Assembly: GCA_964020975.1 (NCBI GenBank) | Contig: OZ026630.1 | Span: forward strand, 26,602,137 to 26,666,136 | Length of the DNA: 64,000 nucleotides | Direction of reading: 5' to 3' | From: Hermodice carunculata | Lineage: Eukaryota; Annelida; Polychaeta; Eunicida; Amphinomidae | In this document: in pieces, positions 47,901-60,466 of the stretch | Layout of the letters: every line of letters starts with the position of its first letter | Numbering within the stretch: the stretch's first letter is position 1 | Notes under the pieces: model-generated | Told to the model about the DNA's origin: nothing | What the model saw: the letters and a program-made list of their open reading frames with translations, nothing else | Databases searched by the model: none | Program-made: the position numbers and the translations under genes

Positions 47901-50900
47901 AGCATATAAGAAACTTCCATGCTGGAAGACAATGAACTCACAGTACTTCCTTTAACACTGGTAAAAGTTAGAATCTAGGATTGGTGTCATTAACGTAGTG
48001 TAAAATGTGAGGAGATTCATTAATGTTGGTGGGGAAAAGGATGTGCTGCAACCACTGAAGTATTTGTTAAGTTTAACACTGGAATGAGATATACAGGAAG
48101 CCACTGAATATCATATATCACTTGCTGCCAAAATGAAATTAAATCCATTTTGCTAAATCACTGAAAATTGTACTTGTTTATTCTGTGATAAGGAAATGTA
48201 GTTAACATGTAGAAGATCAGAACACAGATACATGTTAACTTTATAATTATGTTTCTATAATTAAGACTTAGGGAACGAATTTTGTATTTTACTTATCAAT
48301 GACTAAAACAGCTAGGGACCACTATTCACTTAGTGTCAGATCTTTTTTCTTTGTAGGTGTCTGTCAGCCTTCATTGGGTCAGAATGCCACGTTTGCTTGA
48401 TATCTTTTACAGTGTTGAACCTCATTTGTAAGACCACCTCTAAGGATAATCAAATTTTGGTGTCTCAAGACAGGTGGTCTCTCATACTAGGTGTAACTAA
48501 CAAGAAAAATATAAGCAAAGTATGTTGAAAATGGGGTCTTTCAAGGAAAGTGGTTTCTCAAGGAAAGGGACCAATATTAATGTACATGCGTGGTGGTGGG
48601 GTGGGGTAATGTTTGGTTTTATGGAGTTATAGTGTAATCCAGGGAGGCTAGGACACCTTCACGTATAGATGTGCAGAGATGGAAATTTGTTTTCTCGCTT
48701 GTGTAAGGTAATTTGCCTGAAAGCTTGTATTTTTCTGTTGGTGTGTGGTGATATATGTCATGACCCGTTATACCCAGCAGTATAATGTTTTCTCAATCAA
48801 ATTATAATGATAACAGTCACAGAAATTCCATCAAGCCCCGTCAGTATGATGGCATCCCTTTACTGGTATCCATGACACTTAGATCCAGTTGCATATGTAA
48901 GGTGTTCATATTGCATCATTTTGGTCATGTGACCTTCCCCCTTCAACTTTTGTATCACATACTTAATTAGCAATTTCTGTTGCACACTTAGTATTTCTTT
49001 GTATGTATGGCTCTCTTATAAAGGTCAGAGTTAGTCGCTGAAAAATAGTTTTCGGGATTACAGGCACTTAACAGGTGAAGATTTCGGCCACAAAGTTGGG
49101 CCCCAACACATGTAAGGCTTAATCTGACCCATGAAAGCCTGTCTGCAGCGTGATTTTCATTCCAGGTGGAAACCTGACTGCGATTGAAGAGGCAGTTACC
49201 CATCTGAATTTAATTACTGGCCACAAAATTGCTCCATTGTACCATAGGACCCAGAGGGATAGGCCTGGAAGAAGATGGATGTGGAAGGGTTCAATTTCCA
49301 GGTAGGGGGGTAGTTTCAACTCCAATTTCTTTAATTAAACTTAGCACACACAATTGACTCGTATGTATATAAATTCAGTCTTCCTTTCAATTTAATCACT
49401 ACAGGCCGTTCGGCAGTGTCTAACACAATCATGTCAGTCTTGCAGGGTGGGTGCCAGCGGGCGCATATCACTCATTTACAACTTACTAAAAAATCAACAA
49501 CTTGTCATAACGGTGGTAATATTGCACTCCTATTGTTCAAGCGTACTTCTATGTCGAAATATTAGCCCGATCAGACACACAGTTTCCATCATATTGACCA
49601 TACCTATTTGCACCCTTTGACCCTACACATAGCCCCCTTATAACAAAGCTTCAGTCGCCGAGAGAGTGACAGTACGCATTCGCGCTCAGGTCCTAATTTT
49701 TGTACTTGATCGCTAATCTCTTTAGCACCGTTAGCTTCAATGGCAGGGTTTTAGTAAGCCTGTGGGCCGTCCAGAAAGACAAGTTTAATTTGCTATTAGA
49801 GATGCCTGGCCATAGTTTATACATCTTCATGTCAAATAATTGAAAAAAACTTATCTTAACCATGGTGACAAATATGTCACTTCTAGCGAAGCTATTGTTG
49901 CATATTATCTGGTGGAATGGAGTCAAAGCCACGAACTTCTTGACGGATTCATACATACTAAAACACCTACTGTAAATCACAAAGCCTTGCATAGTACTAC
50001 CATGGATACAATTTGCTCTACTATTATACTCATTACTAGACTTGTTCAAGTCTCACTGGACTGTCTTCCGTATTTTATTTAAAATCAAATTCATTGCCAA
50101 GTTAAATTTTGAGTATACACACGTCGTGGCCTTATTCTGTTACAATACAGGTAGGCCCTTCAAGTTACCTAGCTGATTGGCGTGGAATGTGTATATAACC
50201 AGATACTATTGACTCCAGATGATGAGCGTCGGGCGGTCTGCACTGTGTTTCTTATCACACAGACAAGCGAGCGGTGATAACGCACTCCTCTTCAGAAGCT
50301 GTTAATTGAGCTACTGTGTAATGAAGGATTAATTGCAGTGCACCGCGTCAGGCGGAGGGCGTCCCGTGAGACTTGTAAAACTTGCCAGCTTGTCACTGCT
50401 ATGAATTATTCATGAGCAGTCAAGCACGTGACAGATTCAAGGCCGTCTCAAATTCCTTGTGTTGGCTGTTGTTTATTTACATGGAAGCACGCACATTTTA
50501 TTGTAGAGAAACGTCAGTTCTTGCCGATGGCTATTTTGATTTTGCGTTAAAATGAATATTTTCCTTCTACGATGATTCAAATCAATGATTGGGTCGTTGC
50601 TTGTGACAATTTGAATCATGTAACTTTGCAAAACTGCGCAAAAATAGGGTGTTCATCGTCTCTATCTCGATTTTTTTTATGTCTCCGTGCCATGTTGTTT
50701 ATATGGTTAGAATGCTCAGAACCTTGTCTATTTTAACAACAAGCTCTCCCATTGGCTGAAAAAAAAAGTATTTTAGCGGGAACCCCCTTCAAAACTGCTT
50801 CTATTTCAAACAGATGCATCGTTATATTAGTCAGAAACTACAAGGGCCCGGAATCGATCACATGGTGTTCGCTGTCTAATCAAAAAGTTTTTCTACCGGT

Positions 50901-51609
50901 GGTTCGTTCGGTAGAACTCGCTGCCTCGTGTTGTGAAGTCTGGCTTGAAATATGGGTGACATTTGTGTGAACGGAAGTGACGATTACGGACAATTTATTA
51001 AAGCAAGAAACAAATTTAACGCTGTAAATTGATCAGAATGATAGCATATACTACCACTGTACCAGTCTTTGCGTACAATAGAGCAGAGGGTCAAATTTTT
51101 TCACGGAAAGAGAGTAAAATACGCCAGCGGCAGGTAAACATGGCTCGGGTGAAAATACCGCTGCCGCGTGTTTATCATGCTGACAGAGTGTCAGAAACTG
51201 CGATAAAGTGTGTTTATGGACTATTTACTGCAGCAACAAGCTCTACCACTATAATCGAATGGCAATTATAACACACAACCGATCTTTAGAAAAAATAAAA
51301 GAGGAACCATCGTTCGTGACGCAAGCCAAGAAAAATGCGCGTACCGGTACCCATGCAATTGTATTCCCACAGGTTTGACCGCTTTGATCAAATCGTGATT
51401 GAGATCGATATATTTCCTTTGTTATGGTGTAGGGCAAGAGTTTTTGTTGAAATTGACAAAAGAGCCACATAGAAATGTAGAGGTCTTACTCCACAAAACT
51501 TAAATCATGACGTGGATCATTTTGAATTAATGCAAAAATAAAAAAGTTGTGGCACTGATTTGACTTCTAAGATCCCGCGAAACCCCGGATGTTGTGACGT
51601 CACTCTCAC

Positions 51610-51721
51610 CGAATTGATGGTAGTCCAGAGTGGCCTTGTGCAAGTTTGACAAGTCCCTGGTGTCGGCAGCCGAAGGGAGACGGTCGGCTTTGTCTCGCTT
51701 GAGTGGCCAGTGACTAGCCAT
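51610..51721 (-). CDS. Candidate first coding exon of an unrecognised gene
   Basis: On the minus strand an ATG with G at +4 opens a frame beginning MASHWPLKRDKADRLPSAAD. It runs 37 codons plus one base to CAATTCG followed by GTGAGAGT, a good splice donor. Base composition is more GC-rich than the neighbourhood, as expected for a coding exon. An in-frame TGA lies upstream with no other ATG between. The partner exon would lie further left on the minus strand and was not identified. It could also be a chance open frame; the call rests on ATG, composition and donor only. Confidence 0.28.
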
Positions 51722-52785
51722 GCATTTTATCGAAGACCACTTTCCACTCGCAATGATAATGGGATTAGAACTGACCAGGACTCAATAGCTGCTACTGTTG
51801 AAACCGACACGGCGGCAGTGTCGACCAGTTAAAAAAAATGATAATAACAGTAGGACCTACTTAATAACACCGTGTACATGTAGTTGGCATAATATTATTC
51901 AGTTAACTTTGTGGAGGGGAAAATGTATCGCAATTCTGGTTGGGACCGCGGGATGGGAAAATAGGGACATGCACCAGGGACTTGTGCAAGTCTAACTCAT
52001 TACAAGTGCCTCCAGCTGTGCCTAGGCAGCAAATTAACCTGACGTGAAAAGAGGTTATGTGTAAAAGAGGAAAAAACATCCATTTTGAACACGTTTCAAC
52101 AAATGTTCAAGTTACCAAAGGGCTAATAAAAATATATGTGTGGTTCCGGTAACCTGACAGACCCTACTAAAAGAGGAAAAAGTCCCAATCCTTAAATTAA
52201 TGGAACATTTTTATTTTTAAGGTACACGTACTTTCAAGCCGCCCCTCCCTAATAAATATTGATCGACCCAGGCCAGTGCTAGAAACTTGGAGACTTGGGC
52301 CCACATTAGACATGTGTGGCCCACATGGCCAGAAGACATGCGGAAGGGGGGGGGGGTCTGGGGGCATTCTCCCCTTCCCCGAAACTTTTCGAACTTGAGC
52401 ATGCAAAATGGTGCATTGTGGGGAGTTTCGAGTGGAAATTCTTGCCTTGACATGGTTGACAAAATCACAAATTTTAGTCATTATTGTACTGATTTGCCTA
52501 TTTTCCTTCAGATTTTACAAAAATCTGATGGAAATTAGCACAAATTAGTAAAAAATTGATTTTAAAAAATACCATCACCATGTTATCAATTAAGATAAGA
52601 CAAATTTTGTATTTATACGTGGAATTCTTTAGGGAATTATACATATTATGTTTGTTAATTCGGGGAAAATTAACAGATAAATTATCCTACAATTAGTAAG
52701 TTGTGTATTTTCTCTACAAAGCAAGAGAAAATAAACATTATTATAATCAACAGGCGTGAATGTACTTAACTTTTATCACTGAATG

Positions 52786-52826
<41 letters not shown>

Positions 52827-52875
52827 AATATTTTATTCACACATATGCCAGCATTGTGCAATATATTTGCTGAAA
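52786..52875 (-). repeat. (TGAT)n tail, probable 3' end of a minus-strand retroposon
   Basis: Ten TGAT/ATTG units are followed by GAAAATATTTTATTCACAC. On the minus strand this reads GTGTGAATAAAATATTTTC then (CAAT)n, an AATAAA signal plus short terminal repeat as in LINE or SINE tails. The body to the right is not recognised. Confidence 0.5.
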
Positions 52876-52876
52876 G

Positions 52877-52988
52877 CAAACCAAACTATGATGTATAAAA
52901 TGGGAACACCAAATGCCTTTGGCATCTTGCTTCAAACCAAACTATGATGCATAAAATGGGAACACCAAATGCCTTTGGCATCTTGCTT
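52877..52988 (+). repeat. 56-bp tandem duplication
   Basis: Two adjacent 56-bp units (52877-52932, 52933-52988) differ at one base and contain the palindrome ATGCC-ttt-GGCAT. Near identity indicates a recent duplication. Confidence 0.95.
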
Positions 52989-53136
52989 TGATTATTTCCA
53001 TGGTGGAAGACAACATGGAAATAGCAAGTATTAATAATTAATCAGAAAAAGTATTAGGTTGCTTTGTACAGGTTTGTAGTTGAAATGCTTCAATCATTTA
53101 TGGATAAAAAAATATATCTAAATTTTAAATAAATAA

Positions 53137-53221
53137 GCAAGTAAGTAAGTAAGTAAGTAATTAATTAAATAAATAAATAAATAAATAAACAAATAAACAA
53201 ATAAATGAATGAATAAATAAA
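53137..53221 (+). repeat. (AAGT)n and (AAAT)n tetranucleotide repeats
   Basis: Adjacent tetranucleotide runs with drifting units. Confidence 0.9.
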
Positions 53222-54414
53222 ATTGAGCACCAAAGGCATAATTTTTATACCACTCAGATACTGAAATTATAAATATATAAAGCGGTCCTTCTCAGTCCAT
53301 CTCATGGCAGTCATTCATCAAGAATGATGTCACCTTACTTTTTCAACATGTTCTTACATTGTCTCTCTTTGATATACCCTGGCAGGTTCTGCATGATACA
53401 ACCATGATACAGTAGTACATGCAATTACAGATCCCAGTCCTCACCTGGTCAAGGGGCCAGAAAAAAAGCCTGGCACAGCACTTTTGCAATGTTAAATGAC
53501 CTGGCGTGAAAGACCACAGTGCTGTCCAACTGAAAAACTTTGTACCAGCAAATTTAGATTCATGGAGCATTTTCTCAACTTCTTTACATTAGAAACACTT
53601 TTTTGGATAAATTCAATAGTATTGTTCAAGTACTTTGATGCAAAATTTTGGTCCAATGCTCCAGTTGGACAGCTGACCAGCCCCAACACGTGACCAACAA
53701 CCAGCAAAATCACCCCACTAATGACCACCCATAAAAAAGCGGTCCTTCTAATCAACCATATCCAATTTGCAAGCCAACAAAAGGGCTGGCCAACGTGCCG
53801 TTTTTTGTAATAAAGTAAACGCAAACACAGAATTTTATTTCAACTTGTCTGAACGGTTACCTTTGGCTGAGGAAAAAGCATAGCTGCTGCATATAGTCAC
53901 GGTGGTGTGGTTACGGTATCTAGTATCGCTAGGTTCCAAGTATCATTTCTCCAAGTTACCAGAGGAAATGGTTGTCAACGTATTTGTGAAAGATGACTTA
54001 TTATCTTAACTTTAATTTGCCCGCTCGGTTGTATCTGAAGCAGATAGGATCCGTTGGTTATAAATCCAAATGCAACACGTTACCACCATGGCATGCATGC
54101 ACACACGGTGAGCGCTATTTTAAACATGGCTTAACTTTCATAAAAGCAGCCGAGTTAATGGGATATTTTTAAGAGGCAGCATCCAAAATATCTGTGTGAT
54201 TAGTGTTAAAGTTAATTTATAAAATGAATGTATTGTACAATGTATAATGGGACTTTTCCAGAGTGAGCATTACCTGAAAATGTAAATACAACGGCAAACA
54301 CTTACCAGTTGAATACCCCATAATAAGGGTTTTGTATAAGATGGTGAAATTCCCCTGAGGCAGTGAATTCATGCTCAGCCGAGTGCCAAGAGCCCCACTG
54401 CGTCAAAGACGAAG

Positions 54415-54540
<126 letters not shown>

Positions 54541-54749
54541 CCAGGTGCACCAAACGTGTCAAACATTTAACTTACTCATACCTAGCATGGACATAACCTA
54601 TAACAGGGAAGGCTGGAAAACTGAATATAGCAGTCAAAAAACATCAGAAAATAGAGGTTACATGTGAGTCTGCTTCAGATGGCATACAGTGACTCGTATG
54701 GCTCCTAAGTAAGAAGAAATAAATGGCATATCCAACCCTTTTACGGGCT

Positions 54750-54772
54750 TAATAATAATAATAATAATAATG

Positions 54773-54826
<54 letters not shown>

Positions 54827-54874
54827 GTAATAATAATAATAATAATAATAGTAATAGTAATAATAAGTATAATA

Positions 54875-54961
<87 letters not shown>
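54750..54961 (+). repeat. (AAT)n microsatellite
   Basis: About 70 trinucleotide units with TAG/TGA variants. Confidence 0.97.
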
Positions 54962-55467
54962 GTTTCATGTTGTCTTCCACCGGTATGTCAATTACAATGA
55001 TTCGAGGAAGATCTCAAAATTGACATTATCAATGCAAACCTGTTATAAATTCCCTTGGAAACGAGTAGTTTGTAGCCGGTAATGTGATAAGCCTTTACTC
55101 AACGAAACGGCATTGCGTTAGTTTTCAGGTGGATGTATTCTGTGTGCCCTATAGGGCTATGTATAGAAATGTATGTGTACCGGACACGGTTGATCTTGTT
55201 TCACCGTTGTGACCCAGTGATAAGCCAATAGCCAAGTACCAGATCAACACATATTTTCACCTGGTGAACCAGTTGCACATTGCAGTTTATACAGTTTGTT
55301 TTGCTCTAGAACCTTCACAGCATTCTAGTTTCTATAGACTATCAACGCACGCTCCTGGGCGAAGCTAGAATGCCAGCTTTACCATGATCAATCTGTTACC
55401 TACATGTACAATGAAAGCTCTGTGCCAGTGAGGGTGGGTCGGCACAATGGGGCCAAATTAGAGAGTG
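54962..55467. other. Unassigned stretch
   Basis: Nothing recognised. Confidence 0.4.
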
Positions 55468-55915
55468 TCATTACTATATCTAAACTGTGGTCCTAATGAA
55501 AAAAATCCAAGTCAATTCCGACCAAAGGCAGTGTTCCTTGGTATGCTCAATCACATTAATTTATAATTTGTCGGTATCCAAAAGAGTCCAAAATGTACAT
55601 CCAAAGGTACATAAGGTTTAAAAGGCCATGTCTAGTTTTAACATGACAAGAATGCAAACAAATTGTTTATACATATAGGCCTTTTGCAGTAAATTGGCTT
55701 AAAAAGGTGCATTCATGTGTATATAGGACCGTACAATTCATGAAAAAGGACCAAATTCTGCAGCACAGTAGAGCATTTGAAAGCACAGATTCCAATTTTG
55801 TCGAAAATATCAATAAAACTCAGCTTTAAAGAAAGGTCTAGTTCCACCCACCGTCTCAACAATAATCATAATCCACACAAGTGCACAAAGTGACACTAAC
55901 CCCTATATCAAAAGC
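55468..55915 (+). repeat. Dispersed repeat family R1, copy C
   Basis: Full-length relative of 38375-38812 (inverted) and of the shortened copy at 470-730. Blocks are in the same order, from GTGTCATTACTATATCTAAA to CGTCTCAACAATAATCATAA. Non-coding. Confidence 0.75.
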
Positions 55916-57674
55916 CCCCCTTGTCTTTTCCACTGCTGCTTTTAAATAACTTTTACCTCTAGTGTAATAAAACTAGCACACAGTTATGACTTTGAAGGTA
56001 TTATATCTTTGTGATTCTTTTTCTTAAAGTTTTCTTCTAAAGTTTGCATCAGACACGTAAAAGCAAATGCTCACGTTTTCTGTGTACAAAATGATTTTTA
56101 CCTCAGTCTCCACCAAGTAAAGTCGTCAGAATTCAACTGTGTCAAGCTGTGTAAATCGATGTGCATTTGTGTAGACGCAAAGTGAAAGCTTGTACAATAC
56201 CAACGCTGCTGTTGTCTTTTAGCAAGACTTTGAATAAAACGATCCAATTTCTTCCACACATAAATGCACAATATTTTTGTGGATAACTGTTGAGGGAATT
56301 ATAGCTGCCAAAAGTTATCCCCAATGCCATGTTTACCAGAAGTATTCGTAACGATTTAGCCTATGCAATCTCCTACTCATTACATGCAAGCACACAATAC
56401 ACCATTGCCAAACAAACGTTTATTGACGATGCGCCCACCTTGCCGTGGCCACCCAGGATGTGTTGATAAGACCATCCAACACCATCTGCCTCAGTTTTCT
56501 ACTTATCAACTCCAGCTTCGCTTTATGAACTTAAGACTTTTTCCATGCAAGGATATACATGATGCACGAACACACGAATTTAGGTTAAACGTATTAATAA
56601 CCATGCTGCTGAAAAAAGGCTGCTTTTAACCAACACCAAGAACTGCATCCACCTTAGTATTCACTTTATGGTATACTGATTTTATGTAAACAGTGATGGC
56701 GCATATGACTTACTCTCAAGGGTCTACCAAACAAGGACATGTCCAGGGTGTGCTATGTCGTTTTACATATGAGCAAAGTAATAAGCAGCTACCCGTGGTA
56801 TTAATTCACCTTAATTGGTCAATTAGCATATACAAACACAAAGGCCTACATCAAACATTAATTATTAATTCGGGGTTTACCTAGAAAAAATACTGGGTTA
56901 GTAGCAATGCTGTCAACAAGCAAAGTATATAACTTATGATATTAGGAACAGGAGGCCCCATAAGTTATCCCTTGCTGCCGTGAGACTGTCCATCGGCTGA
57001 AGAGGGTAGCCTATTGCTGAGGGACACTTTCCTTATGCACCCTACATTCAAATGCATAAACTTTGTGTTTTGACCAGGATCCCAAGGAAGACCATTTATG
57101 TATTAGGCAGATAGAGGGAATCTGGGCAGGTCAATCAAACACAAAACATACTGATTATGATTTGTTTTCAATTGAAACAAGTCACAATCCATTTGTGTTA
57201 AAATAGCTCTCCCTGTGGGAAAAAAGTGTTGGCAAATTGACACATTTTCATAACTATATACTTCTTACATAACAAACGTCTCGTGTCAGAGGTTTTACTT
57301 TCAATTGTTATAAGAAAATTCCAGGTTTGTGTTTTCTTTTAAAAGCATAATATGTTGAAAAACTAAGCGTTCAGTTTCTTTTCAATGCTTTGATCATAAA
57401 GGAATGAAAAAGGCCAATTTGTTTAATCCACTGTCAACTTACAGCATCATACAATATGTTGGAACTCCATACATTCTCTATGTTCACCAAAGCAGATGGT
57501 TGTATTGACACTACCCATGATGTATTTCCATTGAAGCCACAACAGTGTCACTGAGTTGTTTTGACAATTATAAAGTAAGTTTTGGTGGGTTTTTTTTCCG
57601 AACTTATTAAGAAAAATGTTCCCTCATGCCTTTCAATCCCAGTATATGTTATATTGCACATTCCAATTGAAAGT
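55916..57674. other. Unassigned stretch, probably downstream of the host exon
   Basis: No supported gene. A plus-strand frame at 56363-56629 has no recognisable motif. Confidence 0.35.
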
Positions 57675-57698
57675 CGCAGATTACGAATTATACAGAAC

Positions 57699-57704
57699 TT
57701 TATT
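57699..57704 (-). terminator. Poly(A) signal AATAAA
   Basis: GGAATAAAG on the minus strand, 205 bp downstream of the stop codon of the candidate terminal exon. It gives a plausible 3' UTR of about 230 nt. Confidence 0.5.
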
Positions 57705-57908
57705 CCTCAGAAGGAATAGGACATAAGATGTGCAGCCAGGATAGTTTTAGTTCTGGGGCATAATGCAATTACACATCAAGAACATCAAATTACACCCGAA
57801 TAACATTATTCAAAACTAACTCACTTATAAATCAAAATCAAAATTGGTGCACCAGATGCAACTTTGTAAGGCAGTGAGTGTCTCAGAGTCCAGACTGCTA
57901 TAAAAGAA

Positions 57909-58374
57909 TTATGAGTCAAACACTGTCCACCAGAGTTGATACAGTGGCAGAACTGGGCTGCTCTTGTTCATAATTTCCTTATGTATACCTACGCTTCTGA
58001 ACTGATTAGCTTTTCTCATTAAGTCATGATATACAACGGCATAACGCAGTCCAATGAACTTTTGCATATATAATGTAACAGATTTAAACAATAGCTGATG
58101 ATTATACTTACGTGTTATGTCATCTACTTTTGTCCATATCTGGGCTGTAAAGAATAAAAATGCGCTTTCTAACAACCTTTTTTCTTCTGCTTTTCCCTGC
58201 ACGCAGCAAATAGCATTAGGAGACCATAACGTGTATAATATCATAGTCACAAACGAGTCCAAATCGAACCCCTCACAAATCTTGATAAGTCCGTCAACTT
58301 GAACATCACCAGATTGACAATAAAAAATGATGTCTGTCATGAAACATAGACGTAGCAAACAGTTTTCAACAATC
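57909..58374 (-). CDS. Candidate terminal exon of an unrecognised host gene
   Basis: The frame is open from a splice acceptor (TTTCTCTAG, AG at 58376-58375) to a TAA at 57909-57911, giving about 155 codons. It begins IVENCLLRLCFMTD and includes CEGFDLDSFVTMILYTLWS, KVDDITRKYNHQLLFKSV and RYAVVYHDLMRKANQFR, ending LWWTVFDS. The mix of charged and aromatic residues without low complexity, the acceptor, and an AATAAA 205 bp past the stop together argue for a real last exon. The open frame extends upstream across a G-run into an unlikely Gly/Trp/Phe-rich start, so the acceptor is preferred as the exon start. Predicted helical, no membrane segment obvious. The upstream exon is not found; a Penelope-type remnant occupies the putative intron. 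Function unknown. Confidence 0.5.
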
Positions 58375-58869
58375 CTAGAGAAACTACACCAAAATCCGAG
58401 CCCCCCCCCCCAAAAAAAAACATCCATGATCAAAACCCGTCAGTCATCAAACAAGCAAAGTCGAAAACCAGTAGTCCATGTTAGACATACATAAAACTTA
58501 ATTGTACCTTTATATATCAGTAAACGAACCCGAAATGCAGTATGAAGGAAAACATCTTGCCTGACTTACAACAGGTAGAAATAAAGGTTACAGTAGTTTA
58601 AATCGATTCATTACTAGCAAATAAACTTATCTTGCCTCATACACGCGTTGTATAAACTGTCAGCTACCTTTGGTGTGTTCACATATTGACTACATCGTTT
58701 ATATAACATCATCTAGCAACCTTATATCTTAAAAAAATACATTTATGCCACGAAGGTTTGCAAATGGTTGCTTTGTTTTCATGGGCGAGTATCCCATTTT
58801 GACCAAAAAAGTAAATGACTGAAGTTAAAGTTGTCAAAATCAGTGTATACTCTTAGCAAAGGATATCGC

Positions 58870-60250
58870 CCTTCACACAAAGACACCATTAGCTGACACG
58901 AGTGGAACGTTACTATGCATATGATGGTAATTTACTGTTAAATTCAAATTATCACGTTTGTTGTATAGTTTAAACGGCAGTTCACTATTATCATTATGCA
59001 TCATTATGTCTAGAAATGAGCATTCAAGGTCATTTTCTTTAATTTCTTTTATTTCCAAATTATCAGGGTGTATTTGTGAAATATATTCTGTAAAGTAATT
59101 AGTATTGATGATATAGGTCACCAATATACCCAACCGTTATGTTAAAATATCTATTACGAAATTTGGTGTCTTTTGACAGCTTTACCAAAAATATATATAC
59201 TCATACTAAAATAAACATACATTGGCCAAAAGAAGTGCACAATTGGCACCCCCTTGGATACCAATTGTACCATTGGAATACCTATTGTCTCTCTAAAAAT
59301 GGAATGTCCAAAATGAACACGTATGTTAACATTCAAAAAGTTCCACAACTCAAGACACTGGTCATACGCAAATTCAGACTGGTAGTCCCTCATATCATTA
59401 CCAGACTATGCACCTTTGAAACATAAAATCAATCTTCGAGAGTGTTTTTTCTAATACGTGTTATACAGGGGACTGGATCCATTCGTCAAATCGGAATTAA
59501 AAATATTTGTGTATAAAGTGGAGAAGTTTCATGCTGTAATCTGTTGAAAGGGGGCATTATTATCTGTAACATCTAGCTGTTCGACCAAGATATTTAAATT
59601 AGAGATAAAATCAAAAATGACGTCAATATCGGAACATGCTTCAATCTGACCACAGTAATTAAACCAAAAATCTTATACCTTCAATAACTCTCCAGACAAC
59701 AAAACTGACATTTGTTTACCAGAGCAAGATTTGGAACCTACTAATAATTACAACTTATCAGGATTTTTATGCAGAGTGGGAAATGAGTAAATGTTGGGTA
59801 AATGGTCATGTGCATCACACAATTTCAGGCCAAATGAAGATAAAAGTTTCAAATTAATATCCAATGAATCATTTGCTTTTCCATATGTGGGAAAACTTGA
59901 TTTGGTCGATATGCCTAATTCGCTAATGAGAATCTTGTTATAAAACTGTTTACCTATAACAATAACATTATCGCATGCTTTATCAACAGGTGCAAAATGG
60001 CATATTTATAATGCATCTGTTGCAGCCACTAAACAACTTCGGGATTTGCCAGAACATGGTCTGGTGGTTGCTTGTCTGTTTCCTCTAATGTTCTTATTCT
60101 GTTTGTTCACTCATACAATTATGTGAGATGTAAATATCAAAATTATACTTCTTAATCCATATTTCAGCATATTCTTCAACAACATCCATTATCATTTTCT
60201 TCCCTGTACTCGAGCATTTTTTGTGCACCATATTGAAGCCCCTGGACAAT
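58870..60250 (-). pseudogene. Penelope-style reverse transcriptase remnant
   Basis: Reading leftward, several frames give the motifs of this RT group in order. They are VDKACDNVIVIGKQFYNK (near 59950), FPTLHKNPDKL (near 59770; LPKLHK in intact relatives), and FSTLYTQI (near 59520; S-x-LYTNIP). FRETIGIPM is near 59280, GYIGDLYH near 59120 in place of YIDDL, and ECSFLDIMMHNDNSELPFKLYNKRD near 59000-58950. The last segment is preceded by IHPDNLEIKEIKEND. Several frame breaks and stops and an altered catalytic motif show a dead copy. No GIY-YIG endonuclease is seen. The assignment to Penelope-like elements rests on the LHK and LYTNIP style and could be a sister RT group. Confidence 0.65.
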
Positions 60251-60298
60251 TATTTTACGTATTGCCTCATTGGGTACAATAGAAAGACACCATTAACT

Positions 60299-60452
<154 letters not shown>

Positions 60453-60466
60453 AAAATATAAGGAAA

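Larger units (their letters stand above)
41461..51609. other. Large unassigned stretch
   Basis: Only simple repeats, one short tandem duplication and weak open frames were seen. A 182-codon minus-strand frame at 47156-47704 has no recognisable domain. A Cys-rich piece at 47056-47265 (+) is discussed in findings. A 50.2-50.45 kb segment is GC-richer with homeodomain-type sites. Confidence 0.4.
51999..54120 (+). repeat. Dispersed repeat family R2, copy 2, split by a 1.5-kb insertion
   Basis: 51999-52275 matches the start of copy 1 (30474-30720). Similarity resumes at about 53797 and runs to 54120 (ATTTCAACTTGTCTG, CATAGCTGC, AACTTTAATTTGCCCGCTCG, AAATGCAACACG blocks), matching 30800-31090. The intervening 52276-53796 has no counterpart in copy 1, so it is either inserted here or lost there. 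Confidence 0.65.

Noticed and set aside
52786-52988. CRISPR-like array from short repeats
   Set aside because: Units are directly adjacent tandem repeats without spacers in eukaryotic DNA.
58117-58302. Plus-strand frame with a pyrimidine-rich acceptor-like CTGCACGCAG near 58206
   Set aside because: It lies opposite the better-supported minus-strand exon and has no downstream structure.
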